In this document: positions 1-6,740 of the stretch, one piece after another
Numbering within the stretch: position 1 is the first letter of the stretch
Layout of the letters: every line of letters starts with the position of its first letter
Assembly (NCBI GenBank): GCA_024278565.1
Contig: JAJRSY010000165.1
Location: forward strand, 1 to 13,619
DNA length: 13,619 nucleotides
Direction of reading: 5' to 3'
From: Bacteroidota bacterium
GTDB lineage: Bacteria; Bacteroidota; Bacteroidia; Flavobacteriales; Flavobacteriaceae
Notes under the pieces: generated by a model
Told to the model about the DNA's origin: nothing
The model's database searches: none
Seen by the model: the letters and a program-made list of their open reading frames with translations, nothing else
Program-made: the position numbers and the translations under genes

Positions 1-1205
1 GGGCATGCCGTAATATCCAAAGCCCTATTGTAGCCAATTTCGGCGAAACCCAATTTTTGCAATTCGACATAGAAAAACGGAACCAGTTCTTCTTTTACAT
101 ATGGAATCAAAATGTTCTGTCTTAATGACAAACGAATTTCCCCTGCCGCATATTTCTGCACCAAATCGGCCAATAATCTGGCTTTGTCCGTATAAAAATC
201 ACCCAACAAAACCTTGATTCCGATAGCGACATAACCGCTTTGCTTTTGAGAAACCAAATTGGTCAATCTCCATTGCTTAAATTCCTTTTCATCAACAATT
301 TCAATCTCGGGTACTGCAACATCAGCTATTTCTATTTCAGGGTACGCATCAGCATCTATTGAAATTGTTTTCTGCGGAACTGCTCTTTGTTCTTCTTCGA
401 GCAATTGTTTGAATCCATCCAAACCAATATCCTTCAGTAAAAACTTCATTCTGGCCTTGGCCCTGCTTTTTCGTTCGCCGTAACGGTCAAAGACACGAAC
501 TACGCCATCCATCAACGGAATTATTTTATCTGAAGAAAGAAAAGAAAACAGTTCATCGGCATGGCGTGGCTGCGAACCCAATCCGCCTCCTATCATTACC
601 TTAAAACCTTTTACATTTTTCTCAATTTTGGCGATAAAACCCAAGTCGTGCATATAAGACAAGCCTGTATCTGCGTCACTTGAGGAAAAGGATACCTTAA
701 ACTTACGCCCCATTTCTTGACTGATCGGATTGCGAAGAAAATATTCAAAAAGTGCCTGTGCATAGGGCGATACATCAAAGGGCTCGTCAATATCAATACC
801 TGCAGTTTCACTAGCGGTCACATTTCGTACCGTATTACCACAGGCTTCACGTAGCGTAATATCGTCTTTCTCCAATTCGGCCCACAACTCTGGGGTACGG
901 TCCAGGTCCACATAATGAATCTGTATATCTTGGCGGGTGGTAATGTGCAAACGCCTCGTGGAATATTCGTCGGACACGTCACAAATTCGCTGCAACTGCC
1001 TTGAGGTCACCTTACCATAAGGTAGTTTTAGGCGTATCATTTGAACGCCTTGCTGCCGCTGCCCATAAACTCCGCGCGCCAGACGAAGACTGCGGAATTT
1101 CTCTTCATCTAAATCCCCATCTTTAAACTGGCGGATCTTTGCCTCCAACTCCAAGACGTCTTTTTCTACTATCGAATTTTCCAATTCTGCTCTAAAACTT
1201 TGCAT
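1..1205 (-). CDS. Siroheme sulfite (or nitrite) reductase, C-terminal part cut off by the window edge
   Basis: Enzyme of the siroheme/[4Fe-4S] sulfite/nitrite reductase family, here most likely reducing sulfite to sulfide in the cytoplasm. 401 codons are visible from the ATG at 1203-1205. The N-terminal half shows the family pattern: a ferredoxin-like half domain with RLHITTRQDIQIHYV (residues 85-99) and GNTVRNVTASETAGID (123-138), whose arginines and asparagine surround siroheme and substrate in characterised members. The last readable residues are ALDITAC; that cysteine is the first ligand of the C-terminal cluster motif, so the other cluster cysteines lie outside the window. An acidic linker with two PEIEI units (about 289-345) joins the two halves. 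It lies 84 bases downstream of cysN on the same strand and ends the visible sulfate-assimilation operon. Context argues for sulfite over nitrite; sequence alone does not settle this. Confidence 0.88.
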   Translation of the reverse strand, partial: MQSFRAELENSIVEKDVLELEAKIRQFKDGDLDEEKFRSLRLARGVYGQRQQGVQMIRLKLPYGKVTSRQLQRICDVSDEYSTRRLHITTRQDIQIHYVDLDRTPELWAELEKDDITLREACGNTVRNVTASETAGIDIDEPFDVSPYAQALFEYFLRNPISQEMGRKFKVSFSSSDADTGLSYMHDLGFIAKIEKNVKGFKVMIGGGLGSQPRHADELFSFLSSDKIIPLMDGVVRVFDRYGERKSRAKARMKFLLKDIGLDGFKQLLEEEQRAVPQKTISIDADAYPEIEIADVAVPEIEIVDEKEFKQWRLTNLVSQKQSGYVAIGIKVLLGDFYTDKARLLADLVQKYAAGEIRLSLRQNILIPYVKEELVPFFYVELQKLGFAEIGYNRALDITAC

Positions 1206-1218
1206 AGGCCTTACCCGA

Positions 1219-1300
1219 CCTCCCCAAAAGGGAGGAGCACTTTATAGGATATTTAGATTAAATTTTTGTTACTTTAGCCCCTTTGGGGGTTAGGGGGCTA
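1219..1300. repeat. Palindromic intergenic element between the sulfite reductase gene and cysN
   Basis: The spacer holds two GC-rich palindromes in an otherwise AT-rich stretch. CCTCCCCAAAAGGGAGG at 1219-1235 can form a 6-bp stem. The second, at 1275-1300, has a CCCC-TTT-GGGG core followed by GTTAGGGGGCTA, and the same unit occurs at the end of cysD. The cysN stop codon (1290-1292) lies inside the second palindrome. Such elements are common between genes in Flavobacteriaceae. Here they would form hairpins in the operon transcript and could influence stability or processing, which is inference. There is no U-tract placed as in an intrinsic terminator on the transcribed strand. Confidence 0.7.
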
Positions 1301-2540
1301 TAAACCCTGCTCCCACTGTGTTGTTTGATTGGGTATCTATCAATATAAACGACCCATTGGTACGGTGATCTACGAACGCATCATAAAAAATGGGCTTGTT
1401 CAGTTTAAAGGTCACCTTGGCAATATCGTTCATACCCAGACCATCTACCTCCTCATCAATACCTGAATAATCAGGTCGTATTTTATGATGAATGTTATCT
1501 ACTTTGGCCAATACTTTATTAACCCCGTGCTGCACAACATATTTATTGCCTGTCATCAGTTTTTTAGAATCCATCCACGATATGGTTGCGGTGAACTGCT
1601 TTTCTACAGTCGGCAAATCACCTGCTTTCACCAACATATCACCTCTACTTAAATTTATTTCGTCTTCCAAGGTAATCGTAACCGACGATCGTCTCGCCGC
1701 TGTTTGGTATTTTTTGTTGTAAAAATAAATTTCCTTGATTTTTGATTTTGTCTGAGATGGAAGGGCTATTACCTCATCGCCCACGCTCAGTTCACCTCCA
1801 TAAACCTTTCCTGCAAAGCCCCTGAAATCATGATGTTCATCCGTTTTTGGGCGAACGACATATTGCACGGGAAATCTTGGTGTGCCTACATTAGATACGG
1901 CAGCCATATTTAAACCCTCTAAGTGTTCTAACAATGTTTCTCCGTCGTACCAGGGCATGTTGATCGATTTATTTACCACATTATCACCTTTCAATGCGCT
2001 TACGGGAATAAAGGTTATCTTTTGATCTTTGTAATCACGCTTGCTCATCAATTCTTCAAAATCAACTTTGATGGCATTGTACTTTTCTTCTGAAAAATCG
2101 ACCAGATCCATTTTGTTTATAGCAATGACCACCTCTTTTATGCGTAGTAGGTTATTGATGAAAAAATGTCGATTTGTTTGCTCGATCACTCCTTTTCTGG
2201 CATCGATCAGAATAATGGCAGCCTGCGAAGTCGACGCTCCTGTGACCATGTTTCGGGTATATTCTACATGACCGGGCGTATCGGCAATGATATAGCTTTT
2301 ATTAGCTGTCGAAAAGTAAATATGAGCCACATCAATAGTAATACCTTGTTCACGCTCTGCCACTAAACCATCAGTAGCCAAAGAGAAATCTAGATAATCA
2401 TACCCTTTTTGCTTGCTTGTTTTTTCAATGGCTTCTAGTTTATCGGTAGTTAATGATTTTGTATCATATAACAGCCTACCTATTAAGGTGCTTTTACCGT
2501 CATCTACACTTCCTGCTGTTGCTATTTTTAGTACTTCCAT
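1290..2540 (-). CDS. cysN: Sulfate adenylyltransferase GTPase subunit CysN
   Basis: Large regulatory subunit of ATP sulfurylase. Its GTP hydrolysis drives formation of adenosine 5'-phosphosulfate from ATP and sulfate by CysD. The 416-residue product is an EF-Tu-like translational GTPase with a P-loop GSVDDGKST (10-18), switch regions REQGITID (63-70) and DTPGH (87-91), and the guanine-specificity motif NKMD (142-145). Beta-barrel domains follow. The length fits stand-alone CysN; there is no fused APS kinase (CysC) domain at the C-terminus. The ATG at 2538-2540 matches the family N-terminus directly before the P-loop. The C-terminus ends FIAP, and the last two codons and the TAA are contributed by the repeat at 1275-1300. 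It follows cysD on the same strand after a 141-base spacer occupied by a palindromic element. Confidence 0.96.
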   Translation of the reverse strand: MEVLKIATAGSVDDGKSTLIGRLLYDTKSLTTDKLEAIEKTSKQKGYDYLDFSLATDGLVAEREQGITIDVAHIYFSTANKSYIIADTPGHVEYTRNMVTGASTSQAAIILIDARKGVIEQTNRHFFINNLLRIKEVVIAINKMDLVDFSEEKYNAIKVDFEELMSKRDYKDQKITFIPVSALKGDNVVNKSINMPWYDGETLLEHLEGLNMAAVSNVGTPRFPVQYVVRPKTDEHHDFRGFAGKVYGGELSVGDEVIALPSQTKSKIKEIYFYNKKYQTAARRSSVTITLEDEINLSRGDMLVKAGDLPTVEKQFTATISWMDSKKLMTGNKYVVQHGVNKVLAKVDNIHHKIRPDYSGIDEEVDGLGMNDIAKVTFKLNKPIFYDAFVDHRTNGSFILIDTQSNNTVGAGFIAP

Positions 2541-2546
2541 TTCTCT

Positions 2547-2684
2547 GGGCCTCTAACCCCCAAAGGGGGAACTCTTACTCGGGCGGGTTAAGAGTTTTAT
2601 TGTTATTTTCTACTTCAGATTTTCAATCTATTTACTATTTTTCTCCACAAACCTGCTAATCCCCCTTTGGGGGTTAGGGGGCTA
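2547..2684. repeat. MITE- or BIME-like element filling the cysD-cysN spacer
   Basis: Two inverted copies of a palindromic unit with core CCCCCAAAGGGGG bound this spacer, at about 2547-2571 and 2657-2684. On the transcribed strand the first copy starts at the cysD stop TAG and the second reads in the opposite orientation just before cysN. Inside lies another hairpin: AACTCTTA (2570-2577) and TAAGAGTT (2589-2596), 8 bp with an 11-base loop. The layout of terminal inverted repeats with an AT-rich middle and no open frame resembles a non-autonomous mobile or REP/BIME element. No target duplication was identified. A role in operon mRNA folding is possible but unproven. Confidence 0.7.
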
Positions 2685-3581
2685 AAAATATCCCTGTTGC
2701 TTTCTTTTTTCCATTGCTGCCTCAGAGCGTTTGTCATCAATTCGCGCACCTCGTTCAGATAGTGTTGAATCCCTTATTTCTTGTACTACAGCTTCAATAT
2801 CGGATGCTTCTGAAAATACAGCTGCGGTACAACTCATATCGCCAACTGTGCGAAACCGAACCATACGCTCTAGAACTTCTTCATCTTCTTCTTGGAATAC
2901 ATATTCTGAATGTGACGAAATCAATCCATCCCTTAGAAATACTTTTCTTTTATGTGCGAAATATATAGAGGGAATTTCCATTTTTTCCTTTTCTATGTAT
3001 GACCAAACATCCAGTTCCGTCCAATTTGAAATCGGAAATACCCTTACGTTCTGCCCCAATTCGATTTGGCCGTTGAGCATATCGAACAATTCAGGGCGCT
3101 GGTTTTTCTCATCCCATTGCCCAAAATCGTCACGAACAGAAAAAATACGCTCTTTGGCCCTTGCCTTTTCTTCATCCCGTCTTGCTCCCCCAATACACGC
3201 ATCGAACTTGAATTCCTCTATTGCATCGAGTAGTGTTGTTGTCTGCAATGCATTTCTACTCGAATATTTACCAGATTCCTCTTTGACCTTGCCCTGATCG
3301 ATTGAATCTTGTACGTTTCTAACAATTAGGTCCAACCCCAATTCTTTTACCAACCTATCTCTAAACTCTATGGTTTCAGGAAAATTATGACCCGTATCGA
3401 TGTGCATTAACGGAAACGGAATTTTCGCCGGCCAAAATGCTTTTTGGGCAAGTCGAACCAACGTAATCGAGTCTTTTCCACCAGAAAACAACAGTACGGG
3501 TCTTTCAAATTGCGCCGCCACTTCCCTAAAAATGTAAATGGCCTCATTTTCCAAAGGATTTATATGTGATGTGTCTTTCAT
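2682..3581 (-). CDS. cysD: Sulfate adenylyltransferase catalytic subunit CysD
   Basis: Small, catalytic subunit of ATP sulfurylase, making APS from sulfate and ATP together with CysN. It is a PP-loop ATP pyrophosphatase-fold protein with the SGGKDS motif at residues 33-38. The family motifs HIDTGHNFPET, GGARRDEEKARAKER and the C-terminal RSEAAMEKRKQQGYF are present. I place the start at the ATG at 3579-3581 (299 residues), matching the usual CysD length and N-terminus (MKDTSHINPLENEAIYIFRE). The frame stays open upstream to a TTG at 3614, but that extension is encoded by a hexanucleotide tandem repeat and looks non-native. cysH ends 68 bases upstream on the same strand, and cysN follows downstream. 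The stop TAG is the first three bases, on this strand, of a palindromic repeat copy. Confidence 0.96.
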   Translation of the reverse strand: MKDTSHINPLENEAIYIFREVAAQFERPVLLFSGGKDSITLVRLAQKAFWPAKIPFPLMHIDTGHNFPETIEFRDRLVKELGLDLIVRNVQDSIDQGKVKEESGKYSSRNALQTTTLLDAIEEFKFDACIGGARRDEEKARAKERIFSVRDDFGQWDEKNQRPELFDMLNGQIELGQNVRVFPISNWTELDVWSYIEKEKMEIPSIYFAHKRKVFLRDGLISSHSEYVFQEEDEEVLERMVRFRTVGDMSCTAAVFSEASDIEAVVQEIRDSTLSERGARIDDKRSEAAMEKRKQQGYF

Positions 3582-3596
3582 AAAATCAAATTTAAA

Positions 3597-3614
3597 GTTC
3601 AAGTTCAAGTTCAA
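3597..3614. repeat. Hexanucleotide tandem repeat (GTTCAA)x3 upstream of cysD
   Basis: Three perfect copies of GTTCAA at 3597-3602, 3603-3608 and 3609-3614 lie 15 bases before the cysD ATG, in the 5' part of the cysH-cysD spacer. Copy-number change by slippage would alter the spacing upstream of the ribosome entry region by multiples of six. With only three copies this is modest evidence for variability. Confidence 0.6.
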
Positions 3615-3649
3615 TACTAAAGCTCAAAGTTTATGGTCAGTGTTCCATT

Positions 3650-4273
3650 CTAGCTGTGCAAACCACATTCCCGGCTCTCTAAAACCTTGGTGGGGTCAAA
3701 ATACTTATCTTCGTTGGGCAAATTATTTTCTTTGAGATAGGCATCTAACTGTATACCCGTCCAATGGTAAAACGGGCTTACTTTTAAAATTCCATCTTTA
3801 CTTATGCTTAGAATATCAAACGTATCACGCAGAGCGGTCTGCCCTTTTCTTAGGTTTGTGAACCACACATCAGGTTGAAATTCTGCCATTGCTCTTTTGA
3901 AAGGCTCCAACTTTACCTGTTCGGTGAATTCAGCATGTTGAGGGTCATCAATAGATGGTACTCCCATGACCGCATCTCTATGCGCAGTTGTTTGTTTGGG
4001 CACGTATAGTTTAATGTTCAAATTTAATTTTGAAATCAGTTCTGCCGCATGCCTGTATGTATTTGGAGTATTGTACCCCGTATCGCACCAAATAACGGGA
4101 ATATCATTTTTCACAACTGAAACAGCATTTAGAATAACAACTTCATAGGGTCTGAAATTGGTAGTTACGACCGCTGTTTTGGCGTTTTTTATCGCCCATG
4201 AAATAATTTCAGTGGGTGAAATGCCCTTAAACTGTGTGTTTAAATTTTGAATTTGTCTTTGCGTAAACTTCAT
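3650..4273 (-). CDS. cysH: Phosphoadenylyl- or adenylyl-sulfate reductase (CysH family), iron-sulfur-free type
   Basis: Reduces the activated sulfate made by CysDN to sulfite, using thioredoxin or glutaredoxin electrons through a C-terminal catalytic cysteine. The 207-residue protein has the family fold with VIWCDTGYNTPNTYRHAAEL (60-79), the substrate-binding arginine segment LRKGQTALRD (141-150), and the C-terminal RECGLH with catalytic Cys203. Only Cys63 and Cys203 are present, so the paired-cysteine motifs that bind a [4Fe-4S] cluster in plant/bacterial-type APS reductases are absent. By the usual rule this indicates PAPS as substrate, but no APS kinase is seen here, and cluster-free APS reductases are known. 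The start ATG at 4271-4273 lies 25 bases after the DUF2061 gene, so both are probably on one transcript. Confidence 0.92.
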   Translation of the reverse strand: MKFTQRQIQNLNTQFKGISPTEIISWAIKNAKTAVVTTNFRPYEVVILNAVSVVKNDIPVIWCDTGYNTPNTYRHAAELISKLNLNIKLYVPKQTTAHRDAVMGVPSIDDPQHAEFTEQVKLEPFKRAMAEFQPDVWFTNLRKGQTALRDTFDILSISKDGILKVSPFYHWTGIQLDAYLKENNLPNEDKYFDPTKVLESRECGLHS

Positions 4274-4298
4274 AGTTGATCTTTTTTTTTACAAAATA

Positions 4299-4562
4299 CT
4301 ATCTGCCCCAGCTAATTGTGTTCCAAATACGCTCATGAAAAAAGTACAAGACCATTTTTGTGACCAGTTCTACTATTCCGATAGAAAGGGCAACCATTAA
4401 AGTTCCTGTTACCAGCCACGAAATTAAAATCGTATCAATCGTACCTATGATTCGCCAGCTAATAGACTTCACCACACTTCTTTTTGGGTTATCAGATTTT
4501 CTATCTGCCCCATATTCATTTTTTGCTGTTTTTTTATTCAGAATAAATTGATCCGTAATCAT
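4299..4562 (-). CDS. DUF2061 small membrane protein, first gene of the cys operon
   Basis: Product of 87 residues. A polar N-terminal tail (1-33) is followed by the DUF2061 signature: KSISWRIIGTIDT (32-44), a hydrophobic segment (about 38-52), a second one (about 54-75) with the conserved E and K of the IVELVTK stretch, and the closing YFFHERIWNTISWGR (73-87). Two membrane-spanning helices with short loops are expected. The molecular function of the family is unknown to me. Its place ahead of cysH, separated by only 25 bases, suggests a part in sulfate or sulfite handling at the inner membrane, but this is inference. The ATG at 4560-4562 is used; the candidate operators at 4585-4600 and 4665-4680 lie just upstream. 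Confidence 0.85.
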   Translation of the reverse strand: MITDQFILNKKTAKNEYGADRKSDNPKRSVVKSISWRIIGTIDTILISWLVTGTLMVALSIGIVELVTKMVLYFFHERIWNTISWGR

Positions 4563-4584
4563 AACGATTTTAATATCATATTAC

Positions 4585-4600
4585 CCTACTTATTTGGTAG
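4585..4600. promoter_or_regulatory. Candidate operator, proximal copy (CCTA-N8-GTAG)
   Basis: CCTACTTATTTGGTAG is an imperfect inverted repeat: with flanks, ACCCTAC pairs with GTAGAGT in 6 of 7 positions. The same motif recurs at 4665-4680, matching in 12 of 16 positions. It sits 23 bases upstream of the DUF2061 start, just downstream of a near-consensus -7 box (transcribed-strand TATTTTTA, 4607-4614). A protein bound here would block transcription. The Rrf2 regulator gene immediately upstream is the natural candidate ligand. This is a de novo call and not a match to a known site matrix. Confidence 0.5.
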
Positions 4601-4606
4601 AGTGAT

Positions 4607-4614
4607 TAAAAATA
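4607..4614 (-). promoter_or_regulatory. Possible -7 box for the DUF2061-cysHDN operon
   Basis: The transcribed strand reads TATTTTTA, one base off the Bacteroidota -7 consensus TAnnTTTG. It would put the transcription start at about 4600, at the edge of the proximal candidate operator. No convincing -33 element was found, so confidence is low. Confidence 0.3.
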
Positions 4615-4664
4615 AGACAATATTTCATATCAGCACGTAAAAAACCTATAAATTTTATATTTAT

Positions 4665-4680
4665 CCTATGGATTTAGTAG
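4665..4680. promoter_or_regulatory. Candidate operator, distal copy (CCTA-N8-GTAG)
   Basis: CCTATGGATTTAGTAG repeats the proximal motif 80 bases further upstream, keeping CCTA, the central ATTT and the closing GTAGA. Two copies at this spacing, both in the only long spacer ahead of the sulfate operon, support a regulatory role. No copy was seen ahead of metZ, metY or metK. Confidence 0.45.
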
Positions 4681-4775
4681 ATCAGCAATAAAAAGCATTG
4701 TTTTAGACTTATTATTCAATTTCATAAATTGTTCTTATGGAAATTTAATTGAACTTGCTCTTGAGGCGGTGTAGT

Positions 4776-4837
4776 CCTTCGGCTGTGCTCAGGCTGACAT
4801 GATAGACTATGTTGCAGATCGCTTCGCTGTGCTCGTG
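4776..4837. repeat. Flavobacterial 'CTTCGGCTGTGCTCA'-type intergenic repeat
   Basis: CCTTCGGCTGTGCTCA at 4776-4791 and a diverged copy GCTTCGCTGTGCTCGTG at 4821-4837 belong to the same repeat family as the copies at 6597-6655 and 7019-7060. They lie just downstream of the rrf2 stop codon. The rest of the 4563-4863 spacer contains only the candidate promoter and operators. Confidence 0.6.
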
Positions 4838-4863
4838 AAACCGTTTTGATAGATAAGACCCAA

Positions 4864-5280
4864 CTAGGTTGGTATGAGAATATCGGCCAAGGTATTGTTT
4901 CGATATACCGCTAGAGCACTATCTCGTACTTGTAGCATCAGTTTATTGACCGAACATAATTTTTCATCAGGACAATCATCACATTTTTCGTAGAAATTGA
5001 GACTCACACAGGGCACCATGGCAATAGGACCTTCTAAAACACGTATCACATCGGTCATTACTATTTCTTCGGGATTTTTTATCAGATAATAACCACCACC
5101 TTTTCCTTTTTTAGAACCCAAAAACCCCGTTTTGCGCAGGTTCAATAAAATACTCTCTAAAAATTTTTGGGAAATATTTTCTTGTTTGGCAATTTCAGAT
5201 ATCTGTACAGGTCGCTGGTCTTTTTGTCTTGCCAAAAAGGTAAGTGCTTTGAGTCCGTACTTTGTCTTTTTGGAGAGCAT
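4864..5280 (-). CDS. Rrf2-family transcriptional regulator with a four-cysteine cluster
   Basis: DNA-binding regulator of the Rrf2 superfamily (IscR, NsrR, CymR relatives). A winged helix-turn-helix begins at the start (MLSKKTKYGLKALTFLA), and the recognition segment has the family pattern ISEIAKQENISQKFLESIL with the wing KKGKGGGYYL. A dimerisation helix and tail follow. Four cysteines occur at residues 91, 100, 103 and 109 (C-x8-C-x2-C-x5-C), which may bind an iron-sulfur cluster; the spacing differs from IscR. I use the ATG at 5278-5280 (138 residues). A TTG start at 5310 is possible but adds ten residues not typical of the family. The gene lies between metZ (103 bases away) and the cys operon, all on one strand, so control of sulfur genes is likely by context. 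Confidence 0.9.
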   Translation of the reverse strand: MLSKKTKYGLKALTFLARQKDQRPVQISEIAKQENISQKFLESILLNLRKTGFLGSKKGKGGGYYLIKNPEEIVMTDVIRVLEGPIAMVPCVSLNFYEKCDDCPDEKLCSVNKLMLQVRDSALAVYRNNTLADILIPT

Positions 5281-5382
5281 CTTGCTAAGATAGGAAAAAA
5301 TAGAAACCAAGCTTTATAGCTGCCAGATTTTCATGACCTACGAAGGTATTTTGAAAGTCTCGCAGGATTCTGATGCCCTTTT

Positions 5383-6555
5383 CTACCCCAATGCCTGTTC
5401 TATATCGCCAATAATATCATCAATATGCTCTAGCCCCACAGAAACTCGCACCATGCCATCGGTTATTCCTGTTTCTTCACGTTCTTCAACACTTAATTTA
5501 CTGTGCGTTGTAGATGCCGGATGAGTTACTATACTGCGTGAGTCTCCTAAATTCGCCGATAACGACAATAATTTGATGAAATCAAAAAAATCTTGACCCC
5601 CTTTCACACCTCCTTTTACCTCAAAAGCCACCACGCAACCCCCTGCTTTCATTTGTTTTTTAGCGATTTCATACTGCGGATGCGATTTTAAAAACGGGTA
5701 TTTTACCCAATTCACCTTTTTATGCCCTTCTAAGAACTCTGCCAATTTTAAGGCGTTCTCACAATGTCGGTCTACCCTTACCGCCAAAGTTTCAAGGCTT
5801 TTAGACAATAGCCATGCATTAAAAGGAGAAAGGGAAGGACCCGTTATTCTTGAGAACCTATATATTTTATCGATTAGTTCGTTACTGCCAACGGTTATAC
5901 CTGCCAAAACCCTACCCTGCCCATCTATAAGCTTGGTGCCCGAATGAATCACTAGATCGGCCCCGAACTTAATGGGCTGTTGTAGATACGGAGAGGCAAA
6001 ACAGTTATCGATAACCAAAATCAAGTTATGTTTTTTAGCAATTTCACCTAAAGCTTCTAAGTCTAGAATATCAACCCCAGGGTTAGTGGGGGACTCCGCA
6101 TAAATTATTTTTGTCTTTGGTGTGATGAGCTGTTCAATAGTATCTAATGCATCTATCTTAAAATAGGTATGCGATATATTCCATTTCGGAAAAAAGTTGG
6201 TAAACAAACTGTGTGTAGATCCAAAAATATTCCTTGCCGAAAGTACATGGTCACCACTATCTAACAAGGCCGCTAAGGTTGAAAAGACGGCAGCCATACC
6301 AGAAGCGAACGCAAAACCGGCTTCGGCATCTTCCATCTGACATACCTTTTCAATAAATTCATCAGAGTTCGGGTTGGCATATCGTGAATAGATATTTCTG
6401 TCTTTTTCTTCTGCAAAAGAAGCACGCATATCTTCGGCATCTTCGAATACAAAACTAGAAGTCAGGTATAAGGGTACGGAATGTTCTAAATATTGCGAGC
6501 GCTGCAATTGGGTTCTTATCGCTTTGGTCTCGAATTTTTGTGAATTCATTTTCAT
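5383..6555 (-). CDS. metZ: PLP-dependent O-succinylhomoserine sulfhydrylase-like enzyme (MetZ type)
   Basis: Cys/Met-metabolism PLP enzyme of 390 residues, expected to form homocysteine from an O-acylhomoserine and sulfide. PLP-binding features include SGMAA (85-89), the DN of VIDNCFASPYLQQP, and catalytic lysine K208 in HSGTKLIDGQGR. The K-x2-DGQGR signature is typical of MetZ and differs from the ATKYxxGHSD form of cystathionine gamma-synthase and lyase. The C-terminal motif DSRSIVTHPASTTH contacts the substrate carboxylate. ATGs at 6553-6555 and 6547-6549 are both possible starts. It is shorter than and divergent from the MetY paralogue at 10573-11865, and no SAM riboswitch precedes it. 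Acyl-group preference (succinyl or acetyl) and a cystathionine gamma-synthase side role cannot be decided from sequence. Confidence 0.85.
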   Translation of the reverse strand: MKMNSQKFETKAIRTQLQRSQYLEHSVPLYLTSSFVFEDAEDMRASFAEEKDRNIYSRYANPNSDEFIEKVCQMEDAEAGFAFASGMAAVFSTLAALLDSGDHVLSARNIFGSTHSLFTNFFPKWNISHTYFKIDALDTIEQLITPKTKIIYAESPTNPGVDILDLEALGEIAKKHNLILVIDNCFASPYLQQPIKFGADLVIHSGTKLIDGQGRVLAGITVGSNELIDKIYRFSRITGPSLSPFNAWLLSKSLETLAVRVDRHCENALKLAEFLEGHKKVNWVKYPFLKSHPQYEIAKKQMKAGGCVVAFEVKGGVKGGQDFFDFIKLLSLSANLGDSRSIVTHPASTTHSKLSVEEREETGITDGMVRVSVGLEHIDDIIGDIEQALG

Positions 6556-6596
6556 TTATTAGTTTAATATGTGATTTTAGTTATGTGATTAACCTT

Positions 6597-6655
6597 GGCT
6601 TCGGCTACGCTCAACCACCATGATTAACTGTCGTTGACTGAGCATAGCCGAAGTC
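6597..6655. repeat. Inverted 'GGCTTCGGCTACGCTCA' repeat upstream of metZ
   Basis: GGCTTCGGCTACGCTCA (6597-6613) faces TGAGCATAGCCGAAGTC (6639-6655), giving arms of 17 bases with two mismatches around a 25-base loop. It sits 42 bases upstream of the metZ start, where a transcript reaching metZ from upstream would carry a strong hairpin. The unit is a common intergenic repeat type in Flavobacteriaceae. There is no U-tract in the position expected for a terminator. Confidence 0.7.
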
Positions 6656-6740
6656 AACATTGGCACTGAATCACATCACTCTTTATTTTGTCCTCTATAT
6701 AACTTATAACTGGTTTCATTTAAACATTCTGCCAAACCAT

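Noticed and set aside
2570..2596. Intrinsic terminator in the cysD-cysN spacer
   Set aside because: The 8-bp hairpin is followed by T residues only on the plus strand, opposite to the transcribed direction; on the minus strand C residues follow.
2731..3297. A 188-codon plus-strand open frame opposite cysD
   Set aside because: Serine-rich, low-information translation fully antisense to CysD; a shadow frame.
5281..5310. Upstream TTG start for the Rrf2 gene
   Set aside because: The ten extra residues are not typical of the family, and the ATG at 5278-5280 directly begins the conserved MLSKKTKYGLKAL N-terminus.
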